A stretch of 64,000 nt of DNA from SAR324 cluster bacterium (lineage in GTDB: Bacteria; SAR324; NAC60-12). The stretch is from NCBI GenBank assembly GCA_028281495.1, contig JANQJU010000048.1, forward strand, positions 36,521-100,520, read 5' to 3'. The notes under the pieces are model-generated. The model was not told the DNA's origin. It worked only from the letters and a program-made list of their open reading frames with translations, and did no database searches. The position numbers and the translations under genes were made by a program. This document shows, piece after piece, positions 39,071 through 48,069 of the stretch (its first letter is position 1; each line of letters opens with the position of its first letter).

Positions 39071-39213
39071 CGGTATCCTTTCCAGACAGGGTGGAACTAA
39101 AAAATACTGTCTCTATAGCCGACATTTTTATGAAAAATAACAGTGAAGCATTTCACAAACTTTTTAAATTAGTCTCGAAAGAATATCTGTTTCAATACTG
39201 AAGGAGAAACATC

Positions 39214-39510
39214 ATGTCAAACGCGGTTGATCCAATTGGTAGTAATTCAATTTGTAGTATTTGTGATTCTCATGAAGAATTCCTTTTCTCCAATCGCCCC
39301 CTGCATAAAGGTCGAGAGCCAACGCTCCTAATTTGCTCCAAATGCACTCAATCTGTGTTGAATGCGAAGGCACCTTTAATCTCTGGCAAACCGTGTTCTT
39401 GGTGTGGAGGATTAAACGATACAATGGCGTTAAATGAATTCAGAATCTGCATCCGTTGTGTCGACTTGTGTTGCCAGATCGCCACCGACTCACTCAAATC
39501 GGAAACTTAA
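39214..39510 (+). CDS. Small double zinc-ribbon protein, ClpX-ZBD-like
   Basis: 98 residues with AAGGAG seven bases before the ATG. Two C4 sites are visible: CSIC...CSKC (about 14-50) and CSWC...CIRC (about 65-86). The second, followed by VDLCCQI, resembles the zinc-binding domain of ClpX, which binds adaptors and substrates. No ATPase part is present, so it is a free ribbon protein, possibly an adaptor or decoy for Clp-type proteases or simply a small zinc protein. It stands alone, 143 bases from the divergent DUF2887 gene. Confidence 0.75.
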   Translation: MSNAVDPIGSNSICSICDSHEEFLFSNRPLHKGREPTLLICSKCTQSVLNAKAPLISGKPCSWCGGLNDTMALNEFRICIRCVDLCCQIATDSLKSET

Positions 39511-39805
39511 TTTTAGAAATTTTACTTTGGAATCAAGATGCACAGTTTAAGACCAATAACCGAATCGGATTACATCTTTTGTAAAGCAATAGGACATGAC
39601 GGGTTAAAGCGTTTTTTATTGAGGTGCTGATGGAATGGGATCAGGATCGCGATGCCAAATCAGTTGCTCTCTCCTCCTTCATTTGGTTATTAAAAAGATT
39701 GACTCAATCTAACATCCATTCCTAGATGAAAACTTGACTCCTTTTCTTTGGAGGAGTGGGATTCCTTTTGTGATTTCAAAAACCCCTTATAGGGAAATGC
39801 GCCTC

Positions 39806-41806
39806 ATGTTTTTGATCCCGTTTCGTTTGCATGTGATGATCCGTTGGTTGATTGGAGTGGGCAGTTTGCTTGGGTTCATGATCATTTTAGGAACTTGGTT
39901 TTCGTCTCAGAGGACACTCACCATGTTCGATGAACAACAGGCCTTCTTGGAAGCCCAACTCCAAGCAGAAGCCCTACACAACTCACTGTCTCCACTTCAT
40001 CAGCAAGAAATTGCGCAGCAGCTCGCCACGGCGCTTCAAGACATTCAGGACCAAATTCAACAACACAAAGAAGCGACCCTCCGGAATCATATCTTTGGAG
40101 CGATCACCTTGTTGGCCAGTCTACTAGCAGCCTTGTGGGGCATTGGCCGTTTTATGATGATTCGCCCGTTTCAACACGTTCAACAAGAACTCCATGCATC
40201 GCGACAAACCTTAGACGAGGCCAAACAGGAACTCCTTGCGTCCAAACAAGCTTTGGCAGCTGCCCGGCAAGAAATCAAACAGACGCACCTGGAGTTGGAA
40301 TTGGCTGTGGAAGAACACACCACCGAACTCCACCAGTGGAGTCTGGAAATGGAAAAACTCAATGAAATCATGCAGGTGGTTAGCTCTTCTTTGGACATTG
40401 ATAAGGTGATGACACTCATTATGGAAGCCCTACAAAACATATTCACCTTTGAAAAAATCGGGCTAGGCTGGGTCGATGAGTCGTCTCAAGACCTTGTTTT
40501 TTATCGGTTTTATGGAGAAGAACTCTCTGCAAAAGAAATCGAGCAACTTCAACAGGTCCGGTTTTCTTTAAAAAATTCGGATAGCATCTTCACCAGCACT
40601 GTCGTTTGGAATGATCCCAACTATGTGCCAGAAATCACCCCAGAATTGGTCGAACACTTTTCAGAGATCGACCGCCGCGTCTACGATATCTGCCCGCTCA
40701 AATCAATTCTGATTTATCCTTTGCAAGTTCAAGACACCATGATCGGTGCCTTGTTTTTTGGCAACATGCATCAGGCGTTTTCTCTCTCCGAAGAAAAGAT
40801 CCGTTCCATTCAGCGTTATGTCACGCATGTGGGATCTGCCCTCAACAATGCCAAAGTCTATGACGACTTAAAAACCACCCGCATCCAATTGGCCGAATCA
40901 GAAAAAATTGCGGCCATGACCCAAAACTTTGAAAAATTCGTTCCCAAAGAATTTTTGCAACGTATTGCCAAAGAGGGCCTTGAGAACATCGAACTCGGAA
41001 AAGCTCATACTACTTCCATGACCATCTTGTTTGCCGACCTACGGGATTTTGCTCCGGTTTCTGAGACCATGGCTCCCCAAGAGCTATTGAATTTTCTGAA
41101 TGCCTATTTCCAACGAATGAACGATCCCATCCTGCACTTTGGGGGCTTCATCGATAAGTTCATTGGGGATGCCATCATGGCGTTATTCGATTCCCCAGAG
41201 CAACAGCCGGGACAAGCCGCGCATCATGCTGTGTCTGCCGCCATTGCCATGCAAGAGGCGCTACAGGAATACAATAAGCTGCGAGAAAATGGGGGCTACG
41301 CTCCGATTGCCAGCGGTATCGGATTGCACAGCGGTCCGGTGGTGATTGGGACTGTTGGTTCCGAAGATCGGATGGATTCCACCGTGTTGGGCGATAGCGT
41401 GAATCTGGCCTCTCGTTTGGAAGGGTTGACCAAATATTATGAGGCCGGAATCATCATCAGTTACGACACGTTTGCCTTATTGGAAAACTTCGAAAACCAT
41501 TTCTATCGCGAATTGGACTGGCTTCGTGTGAAAGGTCGTAGCGAGCCCATGCAGATCTATGAGATTTTCGACTTCGAACCCAAGTCCATCCGTCGCAAAA
41601 AAAAGAAAGCCGGACAATTCCTTCAACATGGCTTGTACCTACGACAAACGCGACGATGGGATGAAGCCATTGAAGCCTTTCAAAACGCACTCAAGATTTA
41701 TCCGGAAGACCAAGCTGCTCAGTTTCATATTCGACAATGTGAAGAGCTAAAGGCCTACCCTCCCGAGCCGGATTGGGATGGTGCCAGTATATTCACGTCT
41801 AAGTAG
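39806..41806 (+). CDS. Membrane class III adenylate/guanylate cyclase with GAF domain and TPR-like tail
   Basis: About 666 residues. Candidate starts are TTG 39734, GTG 39770, ATG 39797 and ATG 39806. I prefer 39806, which has AGGGA ten bases upstream, but this is not certain. Two membrane segments (near 12-30 and 95-115) enclose a short helical periplasmic loop. A long Gln/Glu-rich coiled coil follows, then a GAF domain (about 190-350), then the cyclase domain with metal-binding Asp in LFADLRDF and FIGDAIMALF, Lys in DKFIGD (ATP-preferring position), and LGDSVNLASRLEG. A TPR-like repeat ends the protein. The product is probably cAMP. The gap 39511-39805 before it has no gene I can support. 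The four signalling genes downstream may share its regulon. Confidence 0.88.
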   Translation: MFLIPFRLHVMIRWLIGVGSLLGFMIILGTWFSSQRTLTMFDEQQAFLEAQLQAEALHNSLSPLHQQEIAQQLATALQDIQDQIQQHKEATLRNHIFGAITLLASLLAALWGIGRFMMIRPFQHVQQELHASRQTLDEAKQELLASKQALAAARQEIKQTHLELELAVEEHTTELHQWSLEMEKLNEIMQVVSSSLDIDKVMTLIMEALQNIFTFEKIGLGWVDESSQDLVFYRFYGEELSAKEIEQLQQVRFSLKNSDSIFTSTVVWNDPNYVPEITPELVEHFSEIDRRVYDICPLKSILIYPLQVQDTMIGALFFGNMHQAFSLSEEKIRSIQRYVTHVGSALNNAKVYDDLKTTRIQLAESEKIAAMTQNFEKFVPKEFLQRIAKEGLENIELGKAHTTSMTILFADLRDFAPVSETMAPQELLNFLNAYFQRMNDPILHFGGFIDKFIGDAIMALFDSPEQQPGQAAHHAVSAAIAMQEALQEYNKLRENGGYAPIASGIGLHSGPVVIGTVGSEDRMDSTVLGDSVNLASRLEGLTKYYEAGIIISYDTFALLENFENHFYRELDWLRVKGRSEPMQIYEIFDFEPKSIRRKKKKAGQFLQHGLYLRQTRRWDEAIEAFQNALKIYPEDQAAQFHIRQCEELKAYPPEPDWDGASIFTSK

Positions 41807-41853
41807 TTGTTTTATTAAACCCAATTCACGATCACACGAAGTAGGAGGATGTT

Positions 41854-42597
41854 ATGAAAATCAAAATGGTCATGATGCTCTTAGCCATTATTTGGGGCAG
41901 TTCTGTTGCGATAGCTGAAAAAATTAAAGTGGGTTTGGAAGCGTTCCCTCCGTTGATTGTCGATGCTTCCTCCGGGTACACCATTGAGATGTTAAAGGAA
42001 ATTGAGAAAATTTCAGATTTAGAATTTCAGATTGCACTCAACAATTATAGCCGGGTGAAGGTTCAACTGGAGACCCAGCAGATCGACCTCATGGGACACA
42101 TGGCCATCGATTTTGAACAGTATGACTATGCTTTGCCCTTGGCATGGTCCATCCCATCAAAAAACGATGTCTTCTCGCTGAAACCGGAAAACGTGAACCC
42201 AGAAATCTTTGTGACGTTGAAGCGCATTGGTATCCCACGGGGCAACAAAGAGGCCACAGGAGCCATGATTGGTGCGCCTTTGGACAGCCTTCGTGAATTG
42301 AACAGCATGGACGCTTTAGTCCAGATGCTCAAATTGGGAAGAGTGGATGCTATTTCTTTTGAGCGGGCTTCGGTCATGACCATGATTCAAAAGACGAAAT
42401 TGCCCAATGTGCACTATCAATTGCATCCGCCAGAACCGATTGCGACCGGTTTGGGTGTACAAAACAATGCCAAAGGCAAAGCTTTGAAGCAAAAGCTAGA
42501 AAGCCTGATCCGCCAACTGGACCAAGAAAAAATTTTTGGTGAGTATCTGAAGTATGTGAACTTGCCCGACAGCGGAATCGTCCCACTTTCTAACTGA
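41854..42597 (+). CDS. Periplasmic solute-binding protein (family 3-like), probably a sensor input
   Basis: 247 residues with a signal peptide cleaved near SVAIA|EKIKVG and a strong GGAGG site. The body has the two-lobe binding-protein pattern (YTIEMLKEIEKI, IDLMGHMAID, SLRELNSMDALV) of amino-acid-type binding proteins. No ABC permease or ATPase is adjacent. Instead, a membrane PP2C phosphatase with a periplasmic domain follows 29 bases later, so it may present a ligand to that sensor rather than to a transporter. That link is inference from gene order. Confidence 0.8.
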   Translation: MKIKMVMMLLAIIWGSSVAIAEKIKVGLEAFPPLIVDASSGYTIEMLKEIEKISDLEFQIALNNYSRVKVQLETQQIDLMGHMAIDFEQYDYALPLAWSIPSKNDVFSLKPENVNPEIFVTLKRIGIPRGNKEATGAMIGAPLDSLRELNSMDALVQMLKLGRVDAISFERASVMTMIQKTKLPNVHYQLHPPEPIATGLGVQNNAKGKALKQKLESLIRQLDQEKIFGEYLKYVNLPDSGIVPLSN

Positions 42598-42626
42598 ACC
42601 TAACCTCCAAATACTTAAAAAACACC

Positions 42627-44153
42627 ATGCTTTCACGAACTCGCCTTTCCCTTAAAGATTCAATTGCCACCCAGTTGCTTGGCATCGTGTTTTCGTTTTA
42701 TGTGATCGTGACATTCACGCTCACTGGCATCCACATGGTGGCTGAGTACTACAATGCCAAAGACCGGCTGATTCAAGAATTGAAGGGAATGGAAACCACC
42801 TTGCTTCCTGGGGTGGCCAAAGCCATCTGGAATGTAGACGAAGGCCAATTGAAGTCACTCATGGAAGGCATTCTCGAAAGTCCCTTGGTGATTGGAACAA
42901 AAGTGGAACGGGAAGCCCAAACGTCTCTTTCCGCAGGGAAAACTGACACGGCAAACGAAGGCAACGACGCGTTCCTCATTTCAATCAGCAATTCGATTGT
43001 CTATGAAGAATTTGGAGAAGTGAGCACGATTGGCCATCTCACCCTGTATTCCAGCCGCGAGATTGTGATCAATAAGGTGTGGCAGAGTTATCTGTTCATC
43101 GTGATCAATTCCATTCTCAAGACCGCAGCTTTGTGGATTATCTTTCTCATTGTGAGCCGAAAATATTTAACCCGCCCCTTGGCTCATCTCACCCAATCGA
43201 CCTTGGAGCTAGACCTGGAGCAGCTCGAAACCTTCCACATGAAAGACCTGCCCACCCAGCAGCACAATGAGCTAAAAATCCTTCAAGAAGCGTTTAGAGA
43301 AATGGTGCAAAAACTGTTGAATGCACGCCAAAAACTGCAAGCAGCAGAGCGCCAAGCGGTCGAACTGCAAACCGCTCAAAGTATTCAAGAACTGTTGATT
43401 CCTAACGAAGACCCACAACTCGAAGAAGTAGAAATTGCCAGTTTTTATCAATCGGCTTCTGAAACTGGAGGAGATTGGTATGGCTTCCGTCATCATGCCG
43501 ATTTGAACACGCTGGATGTGCTGGTCGGTGATGTGACAGGGCATGGCGTTCCAGCAGCGCTCATTACCGCCATTGTGGACAGTTTTTATCAATCTTTGGA
43601 TCAACACCGTTTGGAACAGAGCAAAGCCGGGGAAAAAGACCCCCGCTTATTGGAACCCACCTACTTGCTGGAACTCCTCAATAACGTGCTGTATTCCACC
43701 ACCCAAGGTTTGTACAACATGACCTTTTTCTATTCGATGATCGATCTTCAAAAGAAATCGCTGACCTATGCCAGCGCCGCCCATGATTCGCTCTACATTT
43801 GGCGGCCTTCTCAGTTCACTTTCACCCGGCGTGGTCAAGAAAAAAAACGAGCCATCCTGGACCTCAACATTCCAGGCCCCCGGCTCGGTCATGCCGCAAA
43901 CAATCAGTATTCCATTGCCAGCCACCCATTACAAAAAGACGATGTGCTGGTGTGGTACACCGATGGCTTAGTCGAAAATAAAAATTCTGAGGGCGAACCT
44001 TTTGCCACACGCAACCTGAAAAAAATTCTCAAGCAATGCCAAGGTTTGTCTGCCGAAGCGATCAAAGACCGCATCGTCGAAGCAGCTTACCAACACTACG
44101 GCACGGTGCCACGTGCCGATGACGTGACCGTGATTGTCGGACGAATTCGATAA
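42627..44153 (+). CDS. Membrane-bound PP2C (SpoIIE/RsbU-type) serine phosphatase
   Basis: 508 residues. Two membrane segments (about 15-40 and 155-180) enclose a periplasmic sensor region of about 110 residues, then HAMP-like helices and a coiled coil. The C-terminal SpoIIE domain has metal-binding Asp residues in TGGDWYG, VGDVTGHG, and RADDVTVIVG, with YTDGLVE. It should dephosphorylate the STAS-domain antagonist encoded two genes downstream. The order (binding protein, phosphatase, ATPase, STAS) matches an RsbU-RsbW-RsbV partner switch with a periplasmic input. No ribosome site is strong before the ATG, consistent with coupling to the upstream gene. Confidence 0.9.
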   Translation: MLSRTRLSLKDSIATQLLGIVFSFYVIVTFTLTGIHMVAEYYNAKDRLIQELKGMETTLLPGVAKAIWNVDEGQLKSLMEGILESPLVIGTKVEREAQTSLSAGKTDTANEGNDAFLISISNSIVYEEFGEVSTIGHLTLYSSREIVINKVWQSYLFIVINSILKTAALWIIFLIVSRKYLTRPLAHLTQSTLELDLEQLETFHMKDLPTQQHNELKILQEAFREMVQKLLNARQKLQAAERQAVELQTAQSIQELLIPNEDPQLEEVEIASFYQSASETGGDWYGFRHHADLNTLDVLVGDVTGHGVPAALITAIVDSFYQSLDQHRLEQSKAGEKDPRLLEPTYLLELLNNVLYSTTQGLYNMTFFYSMIDLQKKSLTYASAAHDSLYIWRPSQFTFTRRGQEKKRAILDLNIPGPRLGHAANNQYSIASHPLQKDDVLVWYTDGLVENKNSEGEPFATRNLKKILKQCQGLSAEAIKDRIVEAAYQHYGTVPRADDVTVIVGRIR

Positions 44154-44164
44154 GGAGACTGCTT

Positions 44165-45094
44165 ATGACTCAGCCGATTTGGGTATCTTTGCAAGATTCC
44201 ATTCTGCGCTACCAGTTATTGCCGCTTTTGGAACAATCCTTTGATACCGTGATCCCGTTCCAACCTGGAAAAACCGAGCCTACGTCGACCGACGCGGGTC
44301 TATGGCTTACCGACCACTGGGATGCTTCCTCGAAGGAAGTCAATCCTCTCAGTGCCACTGCGAATCAATGGACTGTCGTTTTGTACACGCCCGGCCCTCT
44401 CGCCGATTATATTGACCTGTTTCCTTCTTTTGGTCTCAAAAACCTATTGATTCAAGAGGATTCCGATACGCCCGAATTTCGAGAGTTGTTGACCACGCTG
44501 AATAAACTCCAAATACCTGATATTCTTGGCATAGAAAAATACCTTGCTCCGAAAGATGTGGTGAGACGCACTCTAGAAAATTCCGAAGACCGCTATGCCA
44601 TGAAAGAAGAAGTTTTATCGTTCATGAAACCCCTGGTAAAGAACCCCCGGTTTCAAGATGCGGCCAAGAGTGTAATGGAAGAACTCCTGATGAACGCCTT
44701 TTATAGCGCTCCCGTGGATGCTCAAGGCATTCATCTTTATCAACATCAAGATCGCGCCGTGCCAGTACAACTTCCTTCTGAAAAAGCGATTGCCTTCGAC
44801 TATGGCTTTGATGGTAAAAATCTCATGCTTGCCGTACAAGACCACTATGGCAGCTTCAATTACCATGCATTGATTGATGCCCTCATTCTCCATTTCAATG
44901 GCGAACTGCGCCTGCAACTCGGGATGGGCGGCGCGGGTTTGGGGTTGATGGAGGTGTTCCGCAATTCTTCCAGCCTAGTCGTCAACCTCAATGCAGGGAA
45001 TTACACTGAAATCATTGCTTTTTTAGACCTCAGCATGCGGTTTTCTAAATTCCTCCGAAAACCTCGTTCGCTGAATATCTTTTTGTCTCCGTAA
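44165..45094 (+). CDS. HATPase-containing switch kinase (RsbW/SpoIIAB-like)
   Basis: 309 residues. The N-terminal 150 residues resemble a receiver-like fold without a clear phospho-acceptor. The C-terminal part is a GHKL ATPase with N-box EELLMNAFYSA, a QDHYG box, and GGAGLGLME. It lies 11 bases after the phosphatase. By family it should phosphorylate the STAS protein downstream and bind a target, which could be a sigma factor or another effector not encoded here. The N-terminal extension is longer than in classical RsbW (about 150 residues). Confidence 0.82.
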   Translation: MTQPIWVSLQDSILRYQLLPLLEQSFDTVIPFQPGKTEPTSTDAGLWLTDHWDASSKEVNPLSATANQWTVVLYTPGPLADYIDLFPSFGLKNLLIQEDSDTPEFRELLTTLNKLQIPDILGIEKYLAPKDVVRRTLENSEDRYAMKEEVLSFMKPLVKNPRFQDAAKSVMEELLMNAFYSAPVDAQGIHLYQHQDRAVPVQLPSEKAIAFDYGFDGKNLMLAVQDHYGSFNYHALIDALILHFNGELRLQLGMGGAGLGLMEVFRNSSSLVVNLNAGNYTEIIAFLDLSMRFSKFLRKPRSLNIFLSP

Positions 45095-45239
45095 ATAACG
45101 ATTTGAGGAATACTAGTTTTGGGAATATAGGTTTTCCTAAAGAATGCCAGTTACGACGTTCCAATGGGGTGCGTTTGGATAGAACTGTGGTTGAAACGTT
45201 CCCATCGAATCGTTTCGATGGATCCAGGATTAGGTGCGT

Positions 45240-45698
45240 ATGAGAAAGGGAATTGATATTGATTTTTTGGAAACCGAAGGAGTATTCCGTCTTTCTGGCA
45301 TCCTTGATGCCCATATTGACATCACCCTTTTAGAGCAAGCGGCGGTCTCCCATTTGGTCCTCAATTTGAAGGAAATCAAAGAAACCAATTCGGTCGGAAT
45401 CAAAAAATGGGTAGAAGGGCTTCAGGCTTTACAAAGCCAAGGGAAAACCCTGGAATACCAGGAGTGTTCTCCGGCTTTTGTTCGCCAGTGCAACTTTGTC
45501 CCGGAAATCCACCAAGCCGTCCGCATACATTCTTTTGAAGTGATTTTTGAATGCGAAGAGTGTGATGAATTTGAAAACACGATGCTGGCCACCCAAGACC
45601 TCGATCTACAAGATCTCCCCCCCGATGTGCCCTGCCCTTCCTGTGGTGACTCGATGGAACCCGAAGACGTGTTGGTGTTTGAATTTTTAAACCGGTGA
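45240..45698 (+). CDS. STAS-like antagonist fused to a C-terminal zinc ribbon
   Basis: 152 residues from the ATG at 45240. A GTG two codons earlier is possible. The first 100 residues follow the STAS pattern: a beta strand, LVLNLKEI, then KETNSVGIKKWVEG, where the Ser is the likely phosphorylation site. The last 50 residues hold CEECDE and CPSCGD pairs, a probable zinc ribbon. The upstream gap is 145 bases, so it may have its own promoter, though it belongs functionally with the phosphatase and kinase. A STAS-zinc ribbon fusion is uncommon in my experience. Confidence 0.8.
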   Translation: MRKGIDIDFLETEGVFRLSGILDAHIDITLLEQAAVSHLVLNLKEIKETNSVGIKKWVEGLQALQSQGKTLEYQECSPAFVRQCNFVPEIHQAVRIHSFEVIFECEECDEFENTMLATQDLDLQDLPPDVPCPSCGDSMEPEDVLVFEFLNR

Positions 45699-45704
45699 CC
45701 GGAC

Positions 45705-46100
45705 TCACTCCAATTCGATTTTATGGGGAAAATCCGGAATCCATTGGGATTTCCACAGCTTGCGCTTGTGGTGGAAAAACGCCATGTTGCCTTCCTCATC
45801 GCACCACCACACTTCCAAAGCCGCAGCCTCAAATAGCCATTTCTTTTTGTCCATTTTCTGATCAATGGTTTCTTGAGGTGAAATGACTTCCACACACACC
45901 TCGGGTGCCTCCGGTCGGACAAATTCCGCTTCCACTTGTTGCAAGCGGTCTTCCGAGATCCATACTACATCGACAACTTCCGATTCCTCAGCACGTTTCA
46001 CTGTGAAATCTGAAAACGAGTAGCCTTGTGTTAGATGCTGATTCAACATGTCAACAAGCTTGGCTTGGAGCCGAGCATGTATCTCGCTCACCGGCTTCAT
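45705..46100 (-). CDS. Uma2-family (DUF820) PD-(D/E)XK-like protein, short form
   Basis: 131 residues. Family landmarks are VVDVVWIS, the catalytic-like EVCVEVISPQET, and KKKWLFEAAALEVWWCD. GGAGAG precedes the ATG. It is shorter than usual (about 190), lacking most of the N-terminal third, but its start and frame are intact. Function is unproven. Family members are abundant in cyanobacteria and planctomycetes. It converges with the STAS gene with 6 bases between stop codons. Confidence 0.82.
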   Translation of the reverse strand: MKPVSEIHARLQAKLVDMLNQHLTQGYSFSDFTVKRAEESEVVDVVWISEDRLQQVEAEFVRPEAPEVCVEVISPQETIDQKMDKKKWLFEAAALEVWWCDEEGNMAFFHHKRKLWKSQWIPDFPHKIELE

Positions 46101-46133
46101 TTTTCTCTCCGTCTTAAAAATGAGGCTTATGGC

Positions 46134-47351
46134 TTAGTAACACTGTTCGGCAAAAGCAGCGACATGCTGCTTGGCCAATGCTTCATCAGCCGGGATACCT
46201 GTTACATTGAGACGACACCGCCCTTTGGTAAACACTGGATACAGATGTTGATTGTAGATATTGACAGCGGCTTCGTCTTTAGCAGGAGGATTGCGGAACA
46301 AACCGCCATATTGATCCGAAAACAAATATTCCATTTCGGTTCCTTGCACCAACTTCTGCCACAGGTTTTCTGCTTCTGCGGTGCGTTCCAAAGCAGCTTG
46401 ATGTTCCGCTTCCAAGCGGTCTCGATCGTTCACCATTGCTCGTACCAAAGCACGTGTGATCGAATGTTCAAAAGAAGAACCGCGTGCACGCATCACAGTA
46501 TTGAGACCTTGAGCCACGGCCTTACTACGCTCTTCATCCGGACAATACACCAACAAGAACCCACAAGGACGCAATGCAAACGTCACAAGGGCTTTTGTCG
46601 GACTCAGAGCTAGAGAAAACGGCGCTCCTGCCTCGACAAATGGGCGCAATTGGGTCTCATAGCTCATGCGCATGACGTCATCGAACGAATGATCTGCCAA
46701 TTTGCGACTGAACTCAAATCCAGAATAAGCTCGATCCAAGATCACGGGATGGTTGGCTTTAGCAGCGGCTTCAGCACGAGCTTGAATGGCATCAGCGAAA
46801 CAAAGTTGTCCTGTGGTATTCAAGGGACCGGCTTGATAAACCGGTAACAGGTCGTCCCCTTCCATCACAGTGTTGGTGGGAAACTCTTTCCACTCCAAGC
46901 GAAGCATCTTGGCAATGGCTTTGTAGGCAGGCCAACCTAACTCTTCGATTCCCACTTGGTTGCGGTTGGCGTTTAACATCAGTTCCAATTCCAAAGCAGA
47001 ACGAACGGCCCCGGTCCCTGCATCGGAGGGCAAGGCCACTTGAAAACGATCCCAGTAGGTTTCGGGCACCCGCTGCCAAGCCAGCACAGCAGCTTTGAGA
47101 TCCCCCATAAGCTTGGCCGAGTTCATATAGTTTCCTTTTCCAGAACGTCCTAACTCCGTCGTGACATATTCCAACAAAGTGGCCGATGTTTCCATCGGTT
47201 GTCCTTGGTTATCGAGTAAAATACCAATGCCGTAGTTAGCACCTTGGTCATCTTGATCGAATAAAATCTTTGCAATTTGATTTGCATCTTTGCCAGAGCT
47301 TGCCAGGCGGAGGGCTTCCTCCCGAACTTGTTGGCCAAAGTTTAAGTCCAT
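46134..47351 (-). CDS. PLP-dependent class I aminotransferase (aspartate/aromatic type)
   Basis: 405 residues from the ATG at 47351, which has CGGGAG nine bases upstream. A further ATG at 47435 lacks a ribosome site. Fold type I features: the Schiff-base Lys in SPTKALVTF, the Asp-x-x-Tyr of VILDRAYSGFE, and a substrate Arg in ALRPCG. The best match is the AspC/TyrB-like subgroup, but the canonical SxSK...R is altered to SPTK, so the substrate cannot be assigned. It follows the Uma2 gene on the same strand, 33 bases away. Confidence 0.82.
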   Translation of the reverse strand: MDLNFGQQVREEALRLASSGKDANQIAKILFDQDDQGANYGIGILLDNQGQPMETSATLLEYVTTELGRSGKGNYMNSAKLMGDLKAAVLAWQRVPETYWDRFQVALPSDAGTGAVRSALELELMLNANRNQVGIEELGWPAYKAIAKMLRLEWKEFPTNTVMEGDDLLPVYQAGPLNTTGQLCFADAIQARAEAAAKANHPVILDRAYSGFEFSRKLADHSFDDVMRMSYETQLRPFVEAGAPFSLALSPTKALVTFALRPCGFLLVYCPDEERSKAVAQGLNTVMRARGSSFEHSITRALVRAMVNDRDRLEAEHQAALERTAEAENLWQKLVQGTEMEYLFSDQYGGLFRNPPAKDEAAVNIYNQHLYPVFTKGRCRLNVTGIPADEALAKQHVAAFAEQCY

Positions 47352-47473
47352 ATCGTTTATCTCCCGATACAAAAGTGGATGAGATTGAAAGTGGGCTGAA
47401 ATTCCTTTGCTAGGAACTAGGAATTTCTCTGACATAACCGTTGACTCGACGCTACAATAAAACCAAAAGGGGC

Positions 47474-47498
47474 AGGTGCCACCTCTCTATCGGCACCT
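47474..47498. other. 7-bp hairpin in the 47352-47772 gap
   Basis: AGGTGCC at 47474-47480 and GGCACCT at 47492-47498 could form a hairpin upstream of both divergent genes. The 421-base gap also holds an open stretch (47441-47710) with no ribosome site or recognisable homology, perhaps gene debris. I see no firm promoter here. Confidence 0.3.
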
Positions 47499-47772
47499 CA
47501 ACGACTCAAACGGCTAAGGCGGATTCTAAGGAAATGGCCAAGAAAATCAAGAAATGGATACAGCAGAAAGCGGAGATCTGTACAAATATCATAACTGTGG
47601 AGCCTAGAAAGGGAATCTACAACAGAGGATTGACACCATCCATCATTTCATATTTTCTAATTCCCATGTCAAAGGGGTTGTGTTGGCTATCAATTGAATG
47701 CCAATGGTGAATACCACTGGAACGAAATTGAGGTCAAACTTCACTGAATTTTTTAACTGTAAGGAGATGAAA

Positions 47773-48069
47773 ATGATACGAGTGATTTATCGTTGGAGGG
47801 TACCAACAGCAGAAGCATCGAAGTTTCGCCTCGCGTGGGAAAAAACTACAACTTCCATCCGAGAAACGACCCCAGGGGCCCGGGGCAGCGTTCTGCTCCA
47901 CAGCACACAGGACCCTACAGAATTTCTGACTATTGCCCGTTGGGATACTTTGGAAGACTGGCAAGCCTTTTGGAAAAGCTCTTCTCATTCCGATATGCAG
48001 TCCATGCATTCCTTTGCAGAACTGCTTTCCACCGAAGCCTTTGAAGAACTTAAAGACCATACGGTTTGA
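47773..48069 (+). CDS. Antibiotic biosynthesis monooxygenase (ABM) domain protein
   Basis: 98 residues: a dimeric alpha-beta barrel with MIRVIYRWRVP, RGSVLLHS, and FLTIARWDTLEDWQAFW, typical of small ABM proteins. AAGGAG ends six bases before the ATG at 47773. Members include quinone and heme-degrading monooxygenases (IsdG-like), but family alone does not give the substrate. It lies 1 kb from the heme-uptake operon. Its last 20 bases overlap the 3' end of the convergent DUF3501 gene. Confidence 0.85.
   Translation: MIRVIYRWRVPTAEASKFRLAWEKTTTSIRETTPGARGSVLLHSTQDPTEFLTIARWDTLEDWQAFWKSSSHSDMQSMHSFAELLSTEAFEELKDHTV

Noticed and set aside
39631..39722. Possible small toxin gene starting MEWDQDRDAK
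   Set aside because: Only the first few residues resemble DUF497-type proteins; it ends after about 31 codons.
47441..47710. 89-residue plus-strand ORF
   Set aside because: No ribosome site and no recognisable family; may be gene debris.
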